Below, in pieces: positions 26,444-34,835 of a DNA stretch of 64,000 bases. The stretch is taken from positions 558,001-622,000 of the forward strand of contig NZ_VIWW01000001.1 of the NCBI RefSeq assembly GCF_007829885.1, read 5' to 3'. A program made the translations under genes and the position numbers. Within the stretch, counting starts at the first letter, position 1; every line of letters starts with the position of its first letter. The stretch comes from Streptomyces brevispora. Its GTDB lineage: Bacteria > Actinomycetota > Actinomycetes > Streptomycetales > Streptomycetaceae. Below the pieces are notes generated by a model that saw nothing but the letters and a program-made list of their open reading frames with translations, made no database searches and was not told where the DNA came from.

Positions 26444-27121
26444 ATGACGTCAGCGCCGCTCACCCCGACCGAAGGATCACCCCTCATGAACATCCAATTC
26501 CAGGTGGACTCCGCACCCGTTCTCGGCCCCCTGCTCGTCCTGTTCGCGACCGGCACCGTCGTCCAGGTGCGGCGCGGTGCGTGGGACAGGCGCCGCGCCC
26601 TGCTGCAGCTGGCCGCCGCCGTCTACGTCGCCGCCGTGCTGTCCCTGACGATCTTCCCGCTGAACATGGTGTGGGGAGATTACGCCAACCAGGCCTCCTG
26701 GATCAGCCAGATCAACTTCATCCCGCTGCTCACCGCGGACATCACCATGGTCCCCAACGTCATCATGATGGTGCCGGCCGGCTTCCTGCTGCCCCTGGTG
26801 TTCCGGCACGCCACCTCAGCGTCGCGGGCGACCCTGATGACGGCGGCGGCCAGCCTGGCCGTGGAAGCCGCCCAACTGCTGTCGTACCTCGTCCTGAACA
26901 ACGGCCGTGCCGTGGACGTCAACGACCTTCTCGCCAACACGCTCGGTGGACTCATCGGCTACGCCCTGGTGGTCCTCGCCCTGCGCGCGCCGGCTCTGCG
27001 CCGGCCTCTCCTCGCGGCCTCGCTGCCCCGCTCCGCGGCGCGGCAGGACGACCGCCGACGGACCGTGACCGTCGACGGGCCCCGGCCGGCCCCGATCGCG
27101 GCCCCTGTCGTCCGTCCCTGA
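26444..27121 (+). CDS. VanZ-family membrane protein
   Basis: 225 residues from ATG 26444, supported by GGAAGGAAG at 26431-26439. Hydrophobic segments lie near 22-42, 52-75 (LLQLAAAVYVAAVLSLTIFP), 100-122, 128-150 and 160-182. The VanZ signature elements are visible: LTIFPLN, INFIPLL, NVIMMVPAGFLLPLV, and RAVDVNDLLANTLGGLIGY. The 45-residue C-terminal tail is basic and probably cytoplasmic. VanZ relatives give low-level teicoplanin resistance, and many have unknown roles. It is divergent from the two-component operon. Confidence 0.85.
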   Translation: MTSAPLTPTEGSPLMNIQFQVDSAPVLGPLLVLFATGTVVQVRRGAWDRRRALLQLAAAVYVAAVLSLTIFPLNMVWGDYANQASWISQINFIPLLTADITMVPNVIMMVPAGFLLPLVFRHATSASRATLMTAAASLAVEAAQLLSYLVLNNGRAVDVNDLLANTLGGLIGYALVVLALRAPALRRPLLAASLPRSAARQDDRRRTVTVDGPRPAPIAAPVVRP

Positions 27122-27175
27122 CCCCGCCTGCTGCCGAACACCCGTAACCATCGATCGAGTAGGAAACCGCTCACG

Positions 27176-27735
27176 ATGAACCGCCGTCTGCGCAACGCTC
27201 TCGTCGTCACCGCCGCCGTCACCGCCGGCTTCCTGACGACCGCCTGTGAGGAGGACACGACCGGAGCCTTTCCCTCGCCCAGCGGAGTCCAGGACAAGAC
27301 CTCCACCGACAGCGGCGACGGCGGTTCGAAGCCGAACGTGAACTCGGACTCGGCCTCGGGCTCCGGCGCGGACTCCGGCTCCAGCCGAGCCACCGGCACC
27401 GACTCCGTTTCAGGCTCCTCCACGGAGGCCGGGGACAAGTCCGGCTACGGCCAGTCCTGCGGCACCAACGATCTGCTCTGAAACGCCAAGGAGATGACCC
27501 AGGCCGGCGGCCACTACCGGATCAGCGTCAAGGCCAAGCCGGGCATCACCTGCGTCCTGCCCGGCGGCCTGCCCGTCATCGCCTTCGGCTCGGGCGGCAC
27601 GCAGGCCGGTCCCGCCGAGCAGTCGCCGGCGACGAGATCACCCTCTCCGGCGGCAAGACGGTGTACACCGGTGTCAGCCCGAAGAGCACCAGCGACGACG
27701 GCGGCACCGAGTACAGCACAGCGAGCGCCACCTGC
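27176..27735 (+). pseudogene. DUF4232-type lipoprotein, broken by a nonsense codon, a frameshift and a 3' truncation
   Basis: The first 101 codons are a lipoprotein: MNRRLRNALVVTAAVTAGF with lipobox TTAC (Cys24), then a Ser/Gly/Asp-rich linker and SCGTNDLL. A TGA at 27479-27481 interrupts the domain. The same frame then continues with recognisable DUF4232 sequence (GGHYRISVKAKPGI, GLPVIAFGSGGTQAGPAEQ) up to about 27620. The frame is then lost, and the next piece (DEITLSGGKTVYTGVSPKS, GGTEYSTAS) reads in another frame until about 27735, where homology stops. Homologues normally have a Trp near the nonsense codon and 60 or so more residues. The product would be a short unanchored domain at best. 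Confidence 0.75.
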
Positions 27736-27765
27736 TTGTACGGGGCTTGTACGGGCGTTGTACGG
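27736..27765. repeat. Three TTGTACGG repeats with 11-bp period
   Basis: TTGTACGG occurs at 27736-27743, 27747-27754 and 27758-27765, separated by GGC and GCG, so the period is exactly 11 bases. The array sits at the junction between the broken DUF4232 gene and the hydrolase fragment. Confidence 0.8.
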
Positions 27766-27769
27766 TCCG

Positions 27770-28155
27770 CGGTCATCAGGAAGAACCCGGTCCGGCTCAT
27801 CGACGATCTGCGAAAGGAGCTGACCGACTCCGACCGGATGGTGGTCAACGACGTCGGTGTCCGCACCATGCTTCTTCGCAACTACCGTGAAGGGCTGCGC
27901 ACTTCGGCATGGGGATGGATCGATGACGCGATCGCTTTCAGCAATCCGTGGGGATTCGAACCCGCGGAGATCACCGGTCCGGTCATGCTCTGGCACGGAG
28001 AGAAGGACGTCTTCTCCCCGGTGGGCCATTCACGCTGGCTGGCCGGCCGTATCCCGAACTCCACCGTTGTGGTGGACCCGGCCGCCGCGCACTTCGACGC
28101 GCTGCATGCCTTGCCTCGAGTTCTCAACTGGCTGCTCGAGTCGGCCTCCGGGTAG
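27770..28155 (+). pseudogene. Alpha/beta-hydrolase, C-terminal fragment
   Basis: About 128 codons open to TAG 28155. The sequence has the cap and C-terminal half of an alpha/beta-hydrolase: NPVRLIDDLRKELTDSDRM, ITGPVMLWHGEKDVFSPV with the catalytic acid (GEKD), and AAAHFDALHALP with the catalytic His. The N-terminal half with oxyanion and nucleophile motifs is absent. The frame is continuous with the last piece of the DUF4232 pseudogene upstream, indicating a deletion that joined the two. It is unlikely to be active. Confidence 0.72.
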
Positions 28156-28180
28156 GACCGGGTGAGAGGTGATGAGAGGT

Positions 28181-28214
28181 GAGGGGGCGCCCGGCGACCG
28201 CTGGGCGCCCCCTC
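28181..28214. terminator. Bidirectional hairpin terminator
   Basis: GAGGGGGCGCCC (28181-28192) pairs perfectly with GGGCGCCCCCTC (28203-28214) around a 10-base loop, between converging gene remnants and 4 bases before the stop of the TPR gene. Confidence 0.7.
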
Positions 28215-28217
28215 GTC

Positions 28218-31093
28218 TCATACCTGCATCGGCTCCAGTTCGCGCTCGAACCGAAGCTCGTCGCGGGCGATGCGCGTCATCGGGTGGCTGTCCCCCAGTT
28301 GCCGGGACAGCTCTTCCACCGTCTCCACCCGCAGCCGCATCGCCTCGTTCTTGCGGCCCATCGCGTCGAGCGTGACCGCGATGTTCGCCATCATGGCCAG
28401 GGTCTCGGGGTGCTGCGGCCCCAGCACCCGCCTCAGCTGCCCGGACACCTTCCGCTCGGTCTCCAGCACAATATCGAGATCACCCTGCTCCGCTGTCGCG
28501 TTGGCCAGGTTCATCACGCAGAAGAGGGTGTTGGGGTGCTCGGGCCCGTACACCTCCCGCATCAGCGCGACCACCCGCGTCAGCACCCGCACCGACTCCT
28601 CCGACGCACCGGCTCCCAACTGGTAGACGCCGAGGTTGTTCAGCGCTGCCAGGGTGTACGGGTGCTTCTCCCCCGGCACCTTCACATACTGGTCGACGAC
28701 ATCCTGGGCGGTGTCCCTGGTAGCGGCCGGCTCACCGGCCGCGTACAGGTCCGCCGCCAGGTTGAGATCACACGCCAGCGACTCCGGGTTGGCGGAGGTG
28801 TACTTCGCCCGGTAGCGGGCCCGGGTCGCCACCGTGAGCCTGCGGGCGTCCTCCAGTCTGCCCGCCCGGCGCAGCGAGACCGCCAGACTCTTCGCCGCGC
28901 TGAGCGTGCCGGGGAAGGTCCGACCGAGTGTGGCCTTGTAGCTGTCGTAGGTGCGGCTGAGAATGCCGACCGAGTCCTCGTACCGCCCGACGTCACGCAG
29001 GTCGCGGGCCAGGTTCATGGCCGAGGAGAGGCTGTACGGGTGTTCCTCGCCGAGCACCTCCCGGCGCCGGTCGAAGACGTCCTGGTCGATCTCGCGGGCC
29101 TTGGCGTACTGCCCGATGGACCGCAGGGTGAACGCCAGGTTGTTGGCCGCGGCCAGGGCCCTGGGGTGCGAGTCGTGGAAGATCTGGTTGAACCCGTCGG
29201 TGGCCTCGGTCGCCAGCTCGATCGCCCTGGTGTACTCGCCGAGCGTACCGAGGTCGGTCGCCAGGCTGCTGGTGCTCATGTACGTGTGCGGGTGCTCCGG
29301 GCCCAGCACTTCGCGCTGGGTCGCCAGGGTGATCTCGTCGAGTTCCATGGCCTCCACGTAACGGCCGCGCGAACGGTAGATGTTGGAGAGGTGGAAGCAG
29401 AGGTAGAGGTACTGGATGTCCCGCTCCCCCAGCGTCTCGCGCCAGATCTCGCGCAGCTCCTCGCAGAGCGTGGTGGCGGTCCTGAAGTCACCGCGCTTCC
29501 AGAGGTAGCGGACCCGGTCGATCAGCAGCCTGCGGGCCTCGGGCTCCTTGCAGTTACGCGCGTCGGACGGGCCGAGGTGCGGCCATATCGTCGCGAACTG
29601 GGGCCAGTTGGCCGGGTTGTCGATGGGCTCGTCGTCATCGGGCCTGGCGCCCGCCAGGATGCGGTGGACGGCGTGCCTGGCGTCCTTCTTCTCCTCCTCG
29701 CTGAGCTGTGCGCGGATGACGGCCTGGACGAGCCGGTGCACCTGGATGGAGTTGGAGACCTGGTCGACCTTGGCGAGGGCGTACCGGCCGATCTCCCGGA
29801 TGACCCGGCCCAGCACCAGCTTCTCCTGGAGCGAGGCGTCGTACGGCTTCAGCGCCTCGATCATCTCCTTGCTGTACAGCAGGCTCCCCGAGATCGGCTC
29901 GGGGGCGAAGAAGGCGCAGAGCTGGAGCAGCCGCACCGCGGCGGGCGAGCGCTCCTTGAGGCGTTCGATGGAGATGTTCCAGGTCGCGGCGACCGGTTCG
30001 GGGTATCCGACCGGCTGGTTGAGCGCCAGGACATCCGGGGCCTGCTGGGCCAGCTGTTCCAGATAGGTGTCGATCGGGGTGGCGGTCTCCGCGATCCAGG
30101 CCGCGGCCTGCTCGACGGCGAGCGGCAGGTCCCCCACCGCGGTGGCCACCTGGGCGGCGTCCTCGTCGCTCAGCCCCGGCGCCCGGCGCTGGAGGTGTTC
30201 GATGGACTCCTCCCGCAGGAAGACGTCGACGGGCAGTGCGTCGCCGTGCTGGGACCAGGCCTGGTTGCGGGAGGTGACCAGGATGTGCCCGGAGCCGCCC
30301 TGCGGGAAGTAGCGCCGGAGCCGTTCCGGGTCGTCGGCGTTGTCGAAGACCAGCAGCCAGCGGTCCGACGGCACCCCGCGCCGCAGCAGGTCGACCGCCT
30401 CCTGTGAGGCGGCCGCCATGTCGTCGCCGCACTGGGCACCGAGCCGGACGGCGAGTTCGGCGAGACCGGCGACCACGTCGTCGGTCTGCTCGGACGATAT
30501 CCACCACACCAGGTCGTAGTCGGCCATGAACCGGTGCACGTACTCCAGGGCGACCTGGGTCTTGCCGACGCCGCCGAGCCCGTACAGCGTCTGCGGCTGC
30601 GGCAGTACGACGGCCATGCCGCCGCCGAGCTGGTCACGCATCCGTTCCAGGACCAGCGAGCGGCCGGTGAATCCGGGGTTGCGCGGCGGTGCGTTCCAGA
30701 TCCGCGGGACGGTTCCGGGGAAGCGCGGTCCGGGCGAGACCCCGTCGGTGATCTGTACGGGCCGGTCCAGCGCCCGTAACAGGGCGGCGGTGGCGTGCAC
30801 CTCGTCGAGCCGGAAGAGGTCGACGGGGTTGCGGTCGATGTAGGCCGCCGACAGCCGTACGTCACCGACTCTGAGCGGCAGCAGATGGCGCCGCCCACCG
30901 CCCGGGTCCTCGGCGACGGCCCGGTCCCAGAGGCTCACCGCGCGCTGCGACTTGAGGTAGGCGCTGGAGAGCAGCACCACGGTCCGGGCCGCGTTCTCGG
31001 CGGTGACGGCCTCGGGTTCCTGGGGCCCCCGCTCGGCGGACACATCGCGCGGCACGACCCGGAAGCCGGCCCGGGTGAGCGCGGACTCGAGCG
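28218..31093 (-). pseudogene. FxsT-like NB-ARC/TPR protein of an FxSxx-COOH system, 5' deleted
   Basis: About 958 codons remain open to TGA at 28218. In order, the product has the end of a TIR-like segment (ESALTRAGFRVVPRDVS, RTVVLLSSAYLKSQRAVSLW), then an NB-ARC NTPase with P-loop YGLGGVGKTQVALEY, Walker B RWLLVFDNADDPE, GHILVTSRN and LPLAVEQAAAWIAET. A winged-helix region follows, and then about ten tetratricopeptide repeats (for example LGEYTRAIELATEATDGF, HPYTLAALNNLGVYQLG) to the end. Intact relatives begin with a KGGTGRT-type P-loop ATPase domain of some 400 residues, which is missing. The preserved part starts out of frame at a junction with the FxsC remnant, so no natural start remains; an internal GTG could still give the NB-ARC/TPR part. 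Confidence 0.72.
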
Positions 31094-32094
31094 GTTCCAC
31101 GGGACGACCATCGTCACCCAGGGGCGGTTCTCCGCGTCGAAGGCGGCGAGCCGGCGGCACCGCTCCTCGTCCTGGAGCGCCCAGCGGTCGACGAGCAGGA
31201 TCTCGGGTGTGGTCGGGGGCTGTTTGCCTCCCGGATGGCCGGATTCCTCGTCGAAGGAGGCGACGGTGGCCTGGTAGTTGAGGGAGCGCACCAGGTCCTC
31301 GGCGATGTAGGCCAGGGGGCGTGCCGCCGCCGGGTGGTAGGGGTTCCAGTCCTGCGGCGTATCGCCGTAGTAGCCGACGTCCGCCCCTGAGGCAGGTCGT
31401 GGCGGGTGGGGGCCGCGATGGTGACCCGCATCGGGCGGGGGCCGCCCGTTCTACTGCCCGGCGTGCCGAAGGCGCTGGGCGCCAACCGGGAGTCGACAGC
31501 GCGGCCGGCGCCGATCCCGGCCGTGTCGGCGACGCTGACAATGCGTTTGGCGAGCTCGTACACCGCGCGTTCGTAGTCCTCGGCGAAGAGCCTGAGCTTG
31601 ATCAGCCCGTAGAGCCCGTCGCTGACGTAGCGGTCCCCGAAGTCGCGGTGGTCGAACTGCAACCGCTCGGCCGGTCCGGGCAGCTGGCCGGGCGGGACCG
31701 GCACCCAGAGCGCCGGGACGATCGCCTCGCCCTGCTGTCCGGAACGGGCGCGTTGATGGATGGCCCGCTGGGCGAACGCGTACCACTCCTTGCCGCACGT
31801 CTCGTTGGCGAAGTAGCGCGGGGAGAACAGCGGGACGAACACGCGGCAGGTGGCGAGCGCCTCGCCCAGCCGCTCCGACCAGCCCTCGCCGGACCGTATC
31901 TCCCGGTCGATGGCCCCTGCGGGAGCGCCCGCCGGGAGGTCGGTCATCGCCATCACATGGCCGCACAGGTCCCGGAACAGCGGCTCGACCCACATGTCGG
32001 GGTCCGCGCCGCCACCGCCGTATGCCGGAGTGCGGGCATAGCTCAGGAAGAAGTACGGCCGACGGTCCGCTGCCCGCTGCCGCGTCGCGTACAC
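31094..32094 (-). pseudogene. FxsC-like TIR-domain protein, frameshifted and 3' truncated
   Basis: GTG 32094 starts a TIR-like domain (PYFFLSYARTPAYGGG, DMWVEPLFRDLCGHVMAMTD, CRVFVPLFSPRYFANETCGKEW shown in part as CRVFVPLFSPRYFANETCGK) that is intact to about residue 236. There a run of four C on the plus strand (31384-31387) is one base short of the length needed, and the frame is lost. Restoring one G on the coding strand recovers the expected GYYGDTPQDWNPYHPAA, LVRSLNYQATVASFDEE and PWVTMVVPWNR to about 31091. There it is cut off and joined out of frame to the TPR gene. In FxSxx-COOH systems FxsC is a TIR-like partner of the radical-SAM enzyme FxsB, which is not in this window. Confidence 0.72.
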
Positions 32095-32192
32095 ACGCCC
32101 CCGTCCTGTGTGAGCTCCCGCACCCGAGAGGTAAAGAGTATGGCCCCCAACGAGGTTGACCGGGGCGGGGCTTCACCGATGTACTCCCCTGC

Positions 32193-32765
32193 ATGCCGAG
32201 CACGCATGCCCATGAGTCGACCGATTCGCACCCTTTCCCGGCCAGCCCCGTGACCACGGTCCAGGACTACCTGGACGGCAGGCTGTCGCAGTATCAGACG
32301 TGGTACGACCGGAAGGCGGTCAAGACCAAGGCCATGCATCTGCGGATGCGGACACTGTCCGTCGTCGGAGGCGCCCTGGTCCCCGTTTTAGTCAATATCG
32401 ATCTGCCGGCCTCGAAACTCATCGCCACGGTCCTGAGCCTGATCGTGGTCGGCTCCGTCTCGCTGGAGAGCGTGTACCGCTATCGCGAGCAGTGGAAGAA
32501 CTACCGGTCCACCGAGCAGCTCCTCGGGCACGAGCGGATCTACTTCCAGACCAAGGTGGGGCCGTACTCCGGACTCCCGAAGGGTGAGGCGTTCACCATG
32601 CTGGTCGCCCGGGTCGAGCGCGCGATCGCCAACGAGAACTCGGCGACCCTGAATGTGATGACCCTGGGCGGTCAGGTGAACGCCGACGTCCAGACCCCGC
32701 AAATGCCGGAGTCGCGCCAGGAGTTGCGTACGGGGACCGCCGGAGAGACCTCGGCACCCGAGTGA
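32193..32765 (+). CDS. DUF4231 (SLATT-like) two-transmembrane protein with a TTA codon
   Basis: 190 residues from ATG 32193; GTG 32250 (VTTVQDYLDGRL) is an alternative start. After an amphipathic helix (LSQYQTWYDRKAVKTKAMH) come two hydrophobic segments, about 52-68 and 72-90 (GGALVPVLVNIDLP, LIATVLSLIVVGSVSLES), then a long cytoplasmic region (YREQWKNYRSTEQLLGHER). This is the layout of DUF4231, a member of the SLATT two-TM family associated with SMODS/SLOG conflict systems. Codon 66 is TTA (32388-32390), so translation probably depends on the bldA tRNA. It is divergent from the fxsC remnant. A membrane-effector role is inference. Confidence 0.8.
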   Translation: MPSTHAHESTDSHPFPASPVTTVQDYLDGRLSQYQTWYDRKAVKTKAMHLRMRTLSVVGGALVPVLVNIDLPASKLIATVLSLIVVGSVSLESVYRYREQWKNYRSTEQLLGHERIYFQTKVGPYSGLPKGEAFTMLVARVERAIANENSATLNVMTLGGQVNADVQTPQMPESRQELRTGTAGETSAPE

Positions 32766-32786
32766 CCGTTCGCCCCGCACGACGAC

Positions 32787-32826
32787 GCCGGCCCCCGGGA
32801 CCTTGTTATCGGTCCCGGGGGCCGGC
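32787..32826. terminator. Strong bidirectional terminator
   Basis: GCCGGCCCCCGGGACC (32787-32802) pairs perfectly with GGTCCCGGGGGCCGGC (32811-32826) around the loop TTGTTATC, between the converging DUF4231 and protease genes. Confidence 0.85.
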
Positions 32827-32840
32827 CTGGCACCTGTCGG

Positions 32841-33740
32841 TCAGTACACGCTGACGCCGTACGCGCTGAGCGCTTCGGTGACCGGCTGGAAGAACGTCGT
32901 ACCACCGGAGGTGCAGTTGCCACTGCCGCCCGAGGTGAGACCGATCGCCTTGGAGCCCGAGTAGAGCGGACCACCGGAGTCACCGGGCTCCGCACACACG
33001 TTGGTCTGGATCATCCCGTACACGATCTCGCCGTTGCCGTAGTTGACCGTGGCGTTGAGCGCGGAGACCTTGCCGCTGTGGATGCCGGTGGTGGAGCCCC
33101 GGCGGGTGACGGACATCCCGACCGTGGCATTGGCCGCGCCGGTGATGTCGACACTGCCCACGGTGCCCTCGTGGGAGACCGCGGCGTTGTCGTAGCGCAC
33201 CAGGCCGTAGTCGTTGGTCGGGAAGCTGGAACCGACCGTCCGGCCGATGCTCGTGGTGCCCGAGGAGTTGGTGTACCAGGGAGGGTTGCCGTCGGTGCAG
33301 TGACCGGCGGTCAGGAAGTAGTACGTACTGCCGCTGCGGACGTTGAATCCGAGGGAGCAGCGCCAGCCGGGTGCGTAGATGGCGTCACCGCCGGAGAGCA
33401 GCTTGCTGAACTTTCCGGGGGTGCGCTTGATTTGAAGGGCTCCCGCGTTGGCGCCCGCGGAGTCCTTGATCTGCTGGATCTCCGCCGCGGAGACCGAACT
33501 GTCGGCCGTGACCACGACCTTCTTGGTCGCGGGGTCGACGGTCCAGGCCGTGCCGGCCACGTCGGCGCCGAGAACGGCGTCGCTGGCGGCGGAGAGCTGG
33601 TTCGCGCTGTACGTTCCGGCGGAACTGGCCTGTGCGCTGGGGACGGCGAGCGCGGCGACCGCTACGAGACCTGCGGCAATGGCAACAGCCCTGCTTCGTC
33701 TCGCGGTACCGCTGAGGGGGGTGGTGCGCTTGATCCTCAC
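32841..33740 (-). CDS. Secreted streptogrisin-type serine protease (S1E family)
   Basis: 299 residues, the length of a streptogrisin A/B preproenzyme. A signal peptide (to about residue 38, ending AQA) is followed by a 75-residue propeptide ([38 protein letters not shown]) that folds and inhibits the enzyme. The mature part starts near [19 protein letters not shown]. The catalytic triad is His in [10 protein letters not shown], Asp in [10 protein letters not shown] and Ser in [13 protein letters not shown]. Four Cys form the two usual disulfides. It should be an extracellular chymotrypsin-like protease. The gene is monocistronic and ends at a strong terminator. Confidence 0.95.
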   Translation of the reverse strand: MRIKRTTPLSGTARRSRAVAIAAGLVAVAALAVPSAQASSAGTYSANQLSAASDAVLGADVAGTAWTVDPATKKVVVTADSSVSAAEIQQIKDSAGANAGALQIKRTPGKFSKLLSGGDAIYAPGWRCSLGFNVRSGSTYYFLTAGHCTDGNPPWYTNSSGTTSIGRTVGSSFPTNDYGLVRYDNAAVSHEGTVGSVDITGAANATVGMSVTRRGSTTGIHSGKVSALNATVNYGNGEIVYGMIQTNVCAEPGDSGGPLYSGSKAIGLTSGGSGNCTSGGTTFFQPVTEALSAYGVSVY

Positions 33741-33885
33741 TTGTCATTCCTCCGGAGGGGGGTTGGGGGTCCGCCCGTGGGGTGGCCGGACCCGTGAGGC
33801 GCAGTCAGTCGCACGGCAGCAAGCTGTCCGCATTGCGAACATGCCGTGCTCCTGACAAGCGCTGCTCGGGAGTATTCAAGGCGTC

Positions 33886-33960
33886 AACTTCTCGCGCAAG
33901 AGGGCCTTCACCCCTGAACTTCTCGCGCAGGGGGGTCTTCACCCCCTGAACTTCCCGCCG
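33886..33960. repeat. Tandem 31/32-bp repeat, two and a half copies
   Basis: AACTTCTCGCGCA-A/G-G followed by a GGGC/TCTTCACCCC(C)TG segment occurs at 33886-33916 and 33917-33948, with a partial third copy (AACTTCCCGCCGC) from 33949. It lies in the 290-base gap between the protease and DUF1684 genes, which otherwise holds only the protease promoter region and a hairpin. Confidence 0.7.
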
Positions 33961-33970
33961 CACGCATGCG

Positions 33971-34007
33971 TCCGGCCCCGGCGGATGACGCATTTACCGG
34001 GGCCGGA
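33971..34007. terminator. Hairpin after the DUF1684 gene
   Basis: TCCGGCCCCGG (33971-33981) pairs perfectly with CCGGGGCCGGA (33997-34007) around a 15-base loop, 24 bases after the stop of the minus-strand monooxygenase operon. Confidence 0.75.
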
Positions 34008-34030
34008 AGTCGACGAGCGGAGGCGGTCGT

Positions 34031-34831
34031 TCAGCCGTCGATCCGGCTGCGCTCCCCCGCCTCGACGGCGACGGGGAGGGTGTTGCCGGGCGGGGGGAAG
34101 GGGCAGATGAAGTGGTCCGCGAAGGCGCAGGGCGGCAGCAGTGCACGGTTGAGGTCGACCGTCACCGTGCCGTCGGCGGCCGGGGCGGCGGGCCGCAGGA
34201 ACCGGAAGCGGTAGCTGCTGTTCCCGCTGGTCGCGTCGGCGAAGACCGCCCAGAGCGAGCCGTCGTGCTCCACGGCGACCTGGAGCGTGTGCTCGACGCC
34301 GTCCAGCTCGAAGGCGATCTCCCCGCCGAGGCCGAGTCCGCGCTCGACACCGTCGGCGTTCTCGACCCGGACGGTGCGGGAGGTGTCGTACGGGCGGAAG
34401 GTGCCGGGCAGCGCCCAGCGCGGGTCGTACGGCGTGGCCTCGATCGTGCGGAAGGCCCGCCGCGCCGCGGAGTCCGGGTCGAAGTCCCTTACCGCCCAGA
34501 GACCTTCGCGGCTCAGCACGACCAGCCGCCGCTCGCCGTGGGCGACCCGGGACCCGCCGATCGGACCGCGGTCGGCGCCGAGCCGGACCTGTCCGGTGAA
34601 CGGCTTCCCGTCGACGGTCAGCCCGTCCTCGGGGCCGGCGGTGAGCTCCAGCTCGTCGCCGTCCTCCCGCCAGTGCCCCACAACGGCCGGAATTCGCCCT
34701 TCCGGGTAGTCGGAGAGCCAGTGCGTGCCGGTGAGGGAGAGCGGCCCGTGCGGTGCCGAGACCGTGGCGACGCGCTCCTCGTGCCAGTGGTCCCACTCCC
34801 GCGCTGCCTGCTGCTGTGCGTCCGTGCTCAT
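34031..34831 (-). CDS. DUF1684-family protein
   Basis: 266 residues from ATG 34831 (MSTDAQQQAAREWDHWHEER), 4 bases after the stop of the monooxygenase gene upstream. The family's pattern is visible: a W-x-x-W-HxxR start, PLSLTGTHWL, a beta-rich middle, YDPRWALPGTFRPYD, and a C-terminal DLNRALLPPCAFADHFICPF with FPPPGN, where conserved Pro, Cys, His and Phe cluster. No activity is established for DUF1684 to my knowledge. Its position at the end of a flavin monooxygenase operon suggests a helper role in sulfonate or similar catabolism, by inference. Confidence 0.85.
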   Translation of the reverse strand: MSTDAQQQAAREWDHWHEERVATVSAPHGPLSLTGTHWLSDYPEGRIPAVVGHWREDGDELELTAGPEDGLTVDGKPFTGQVRLGADRGPIGGSRVAHGERRLVVLSREGLWAVRDFDPDSAARRAFRTIEATPYDPRWALPGTFRPYDTSRTVRVENADGVERGLGLGGEIAFELDGVEHTLQVAVEHDGSLWAVFADATSGNSSYRFRFLRPAAPAADGTVTVDLNRALLPPCAFADHFICPFPPPGNTLPVAVEAGERSRIDG

Positions 34832-34835
34832 GGGG

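Noticed and set aside
27661..28155. A single 164-codon gene
   Set aside because: It begins inside the DUF4232 domain and ends in a hydrolase fragment lacking its nucleophile half, so it is a junction of two remnants.
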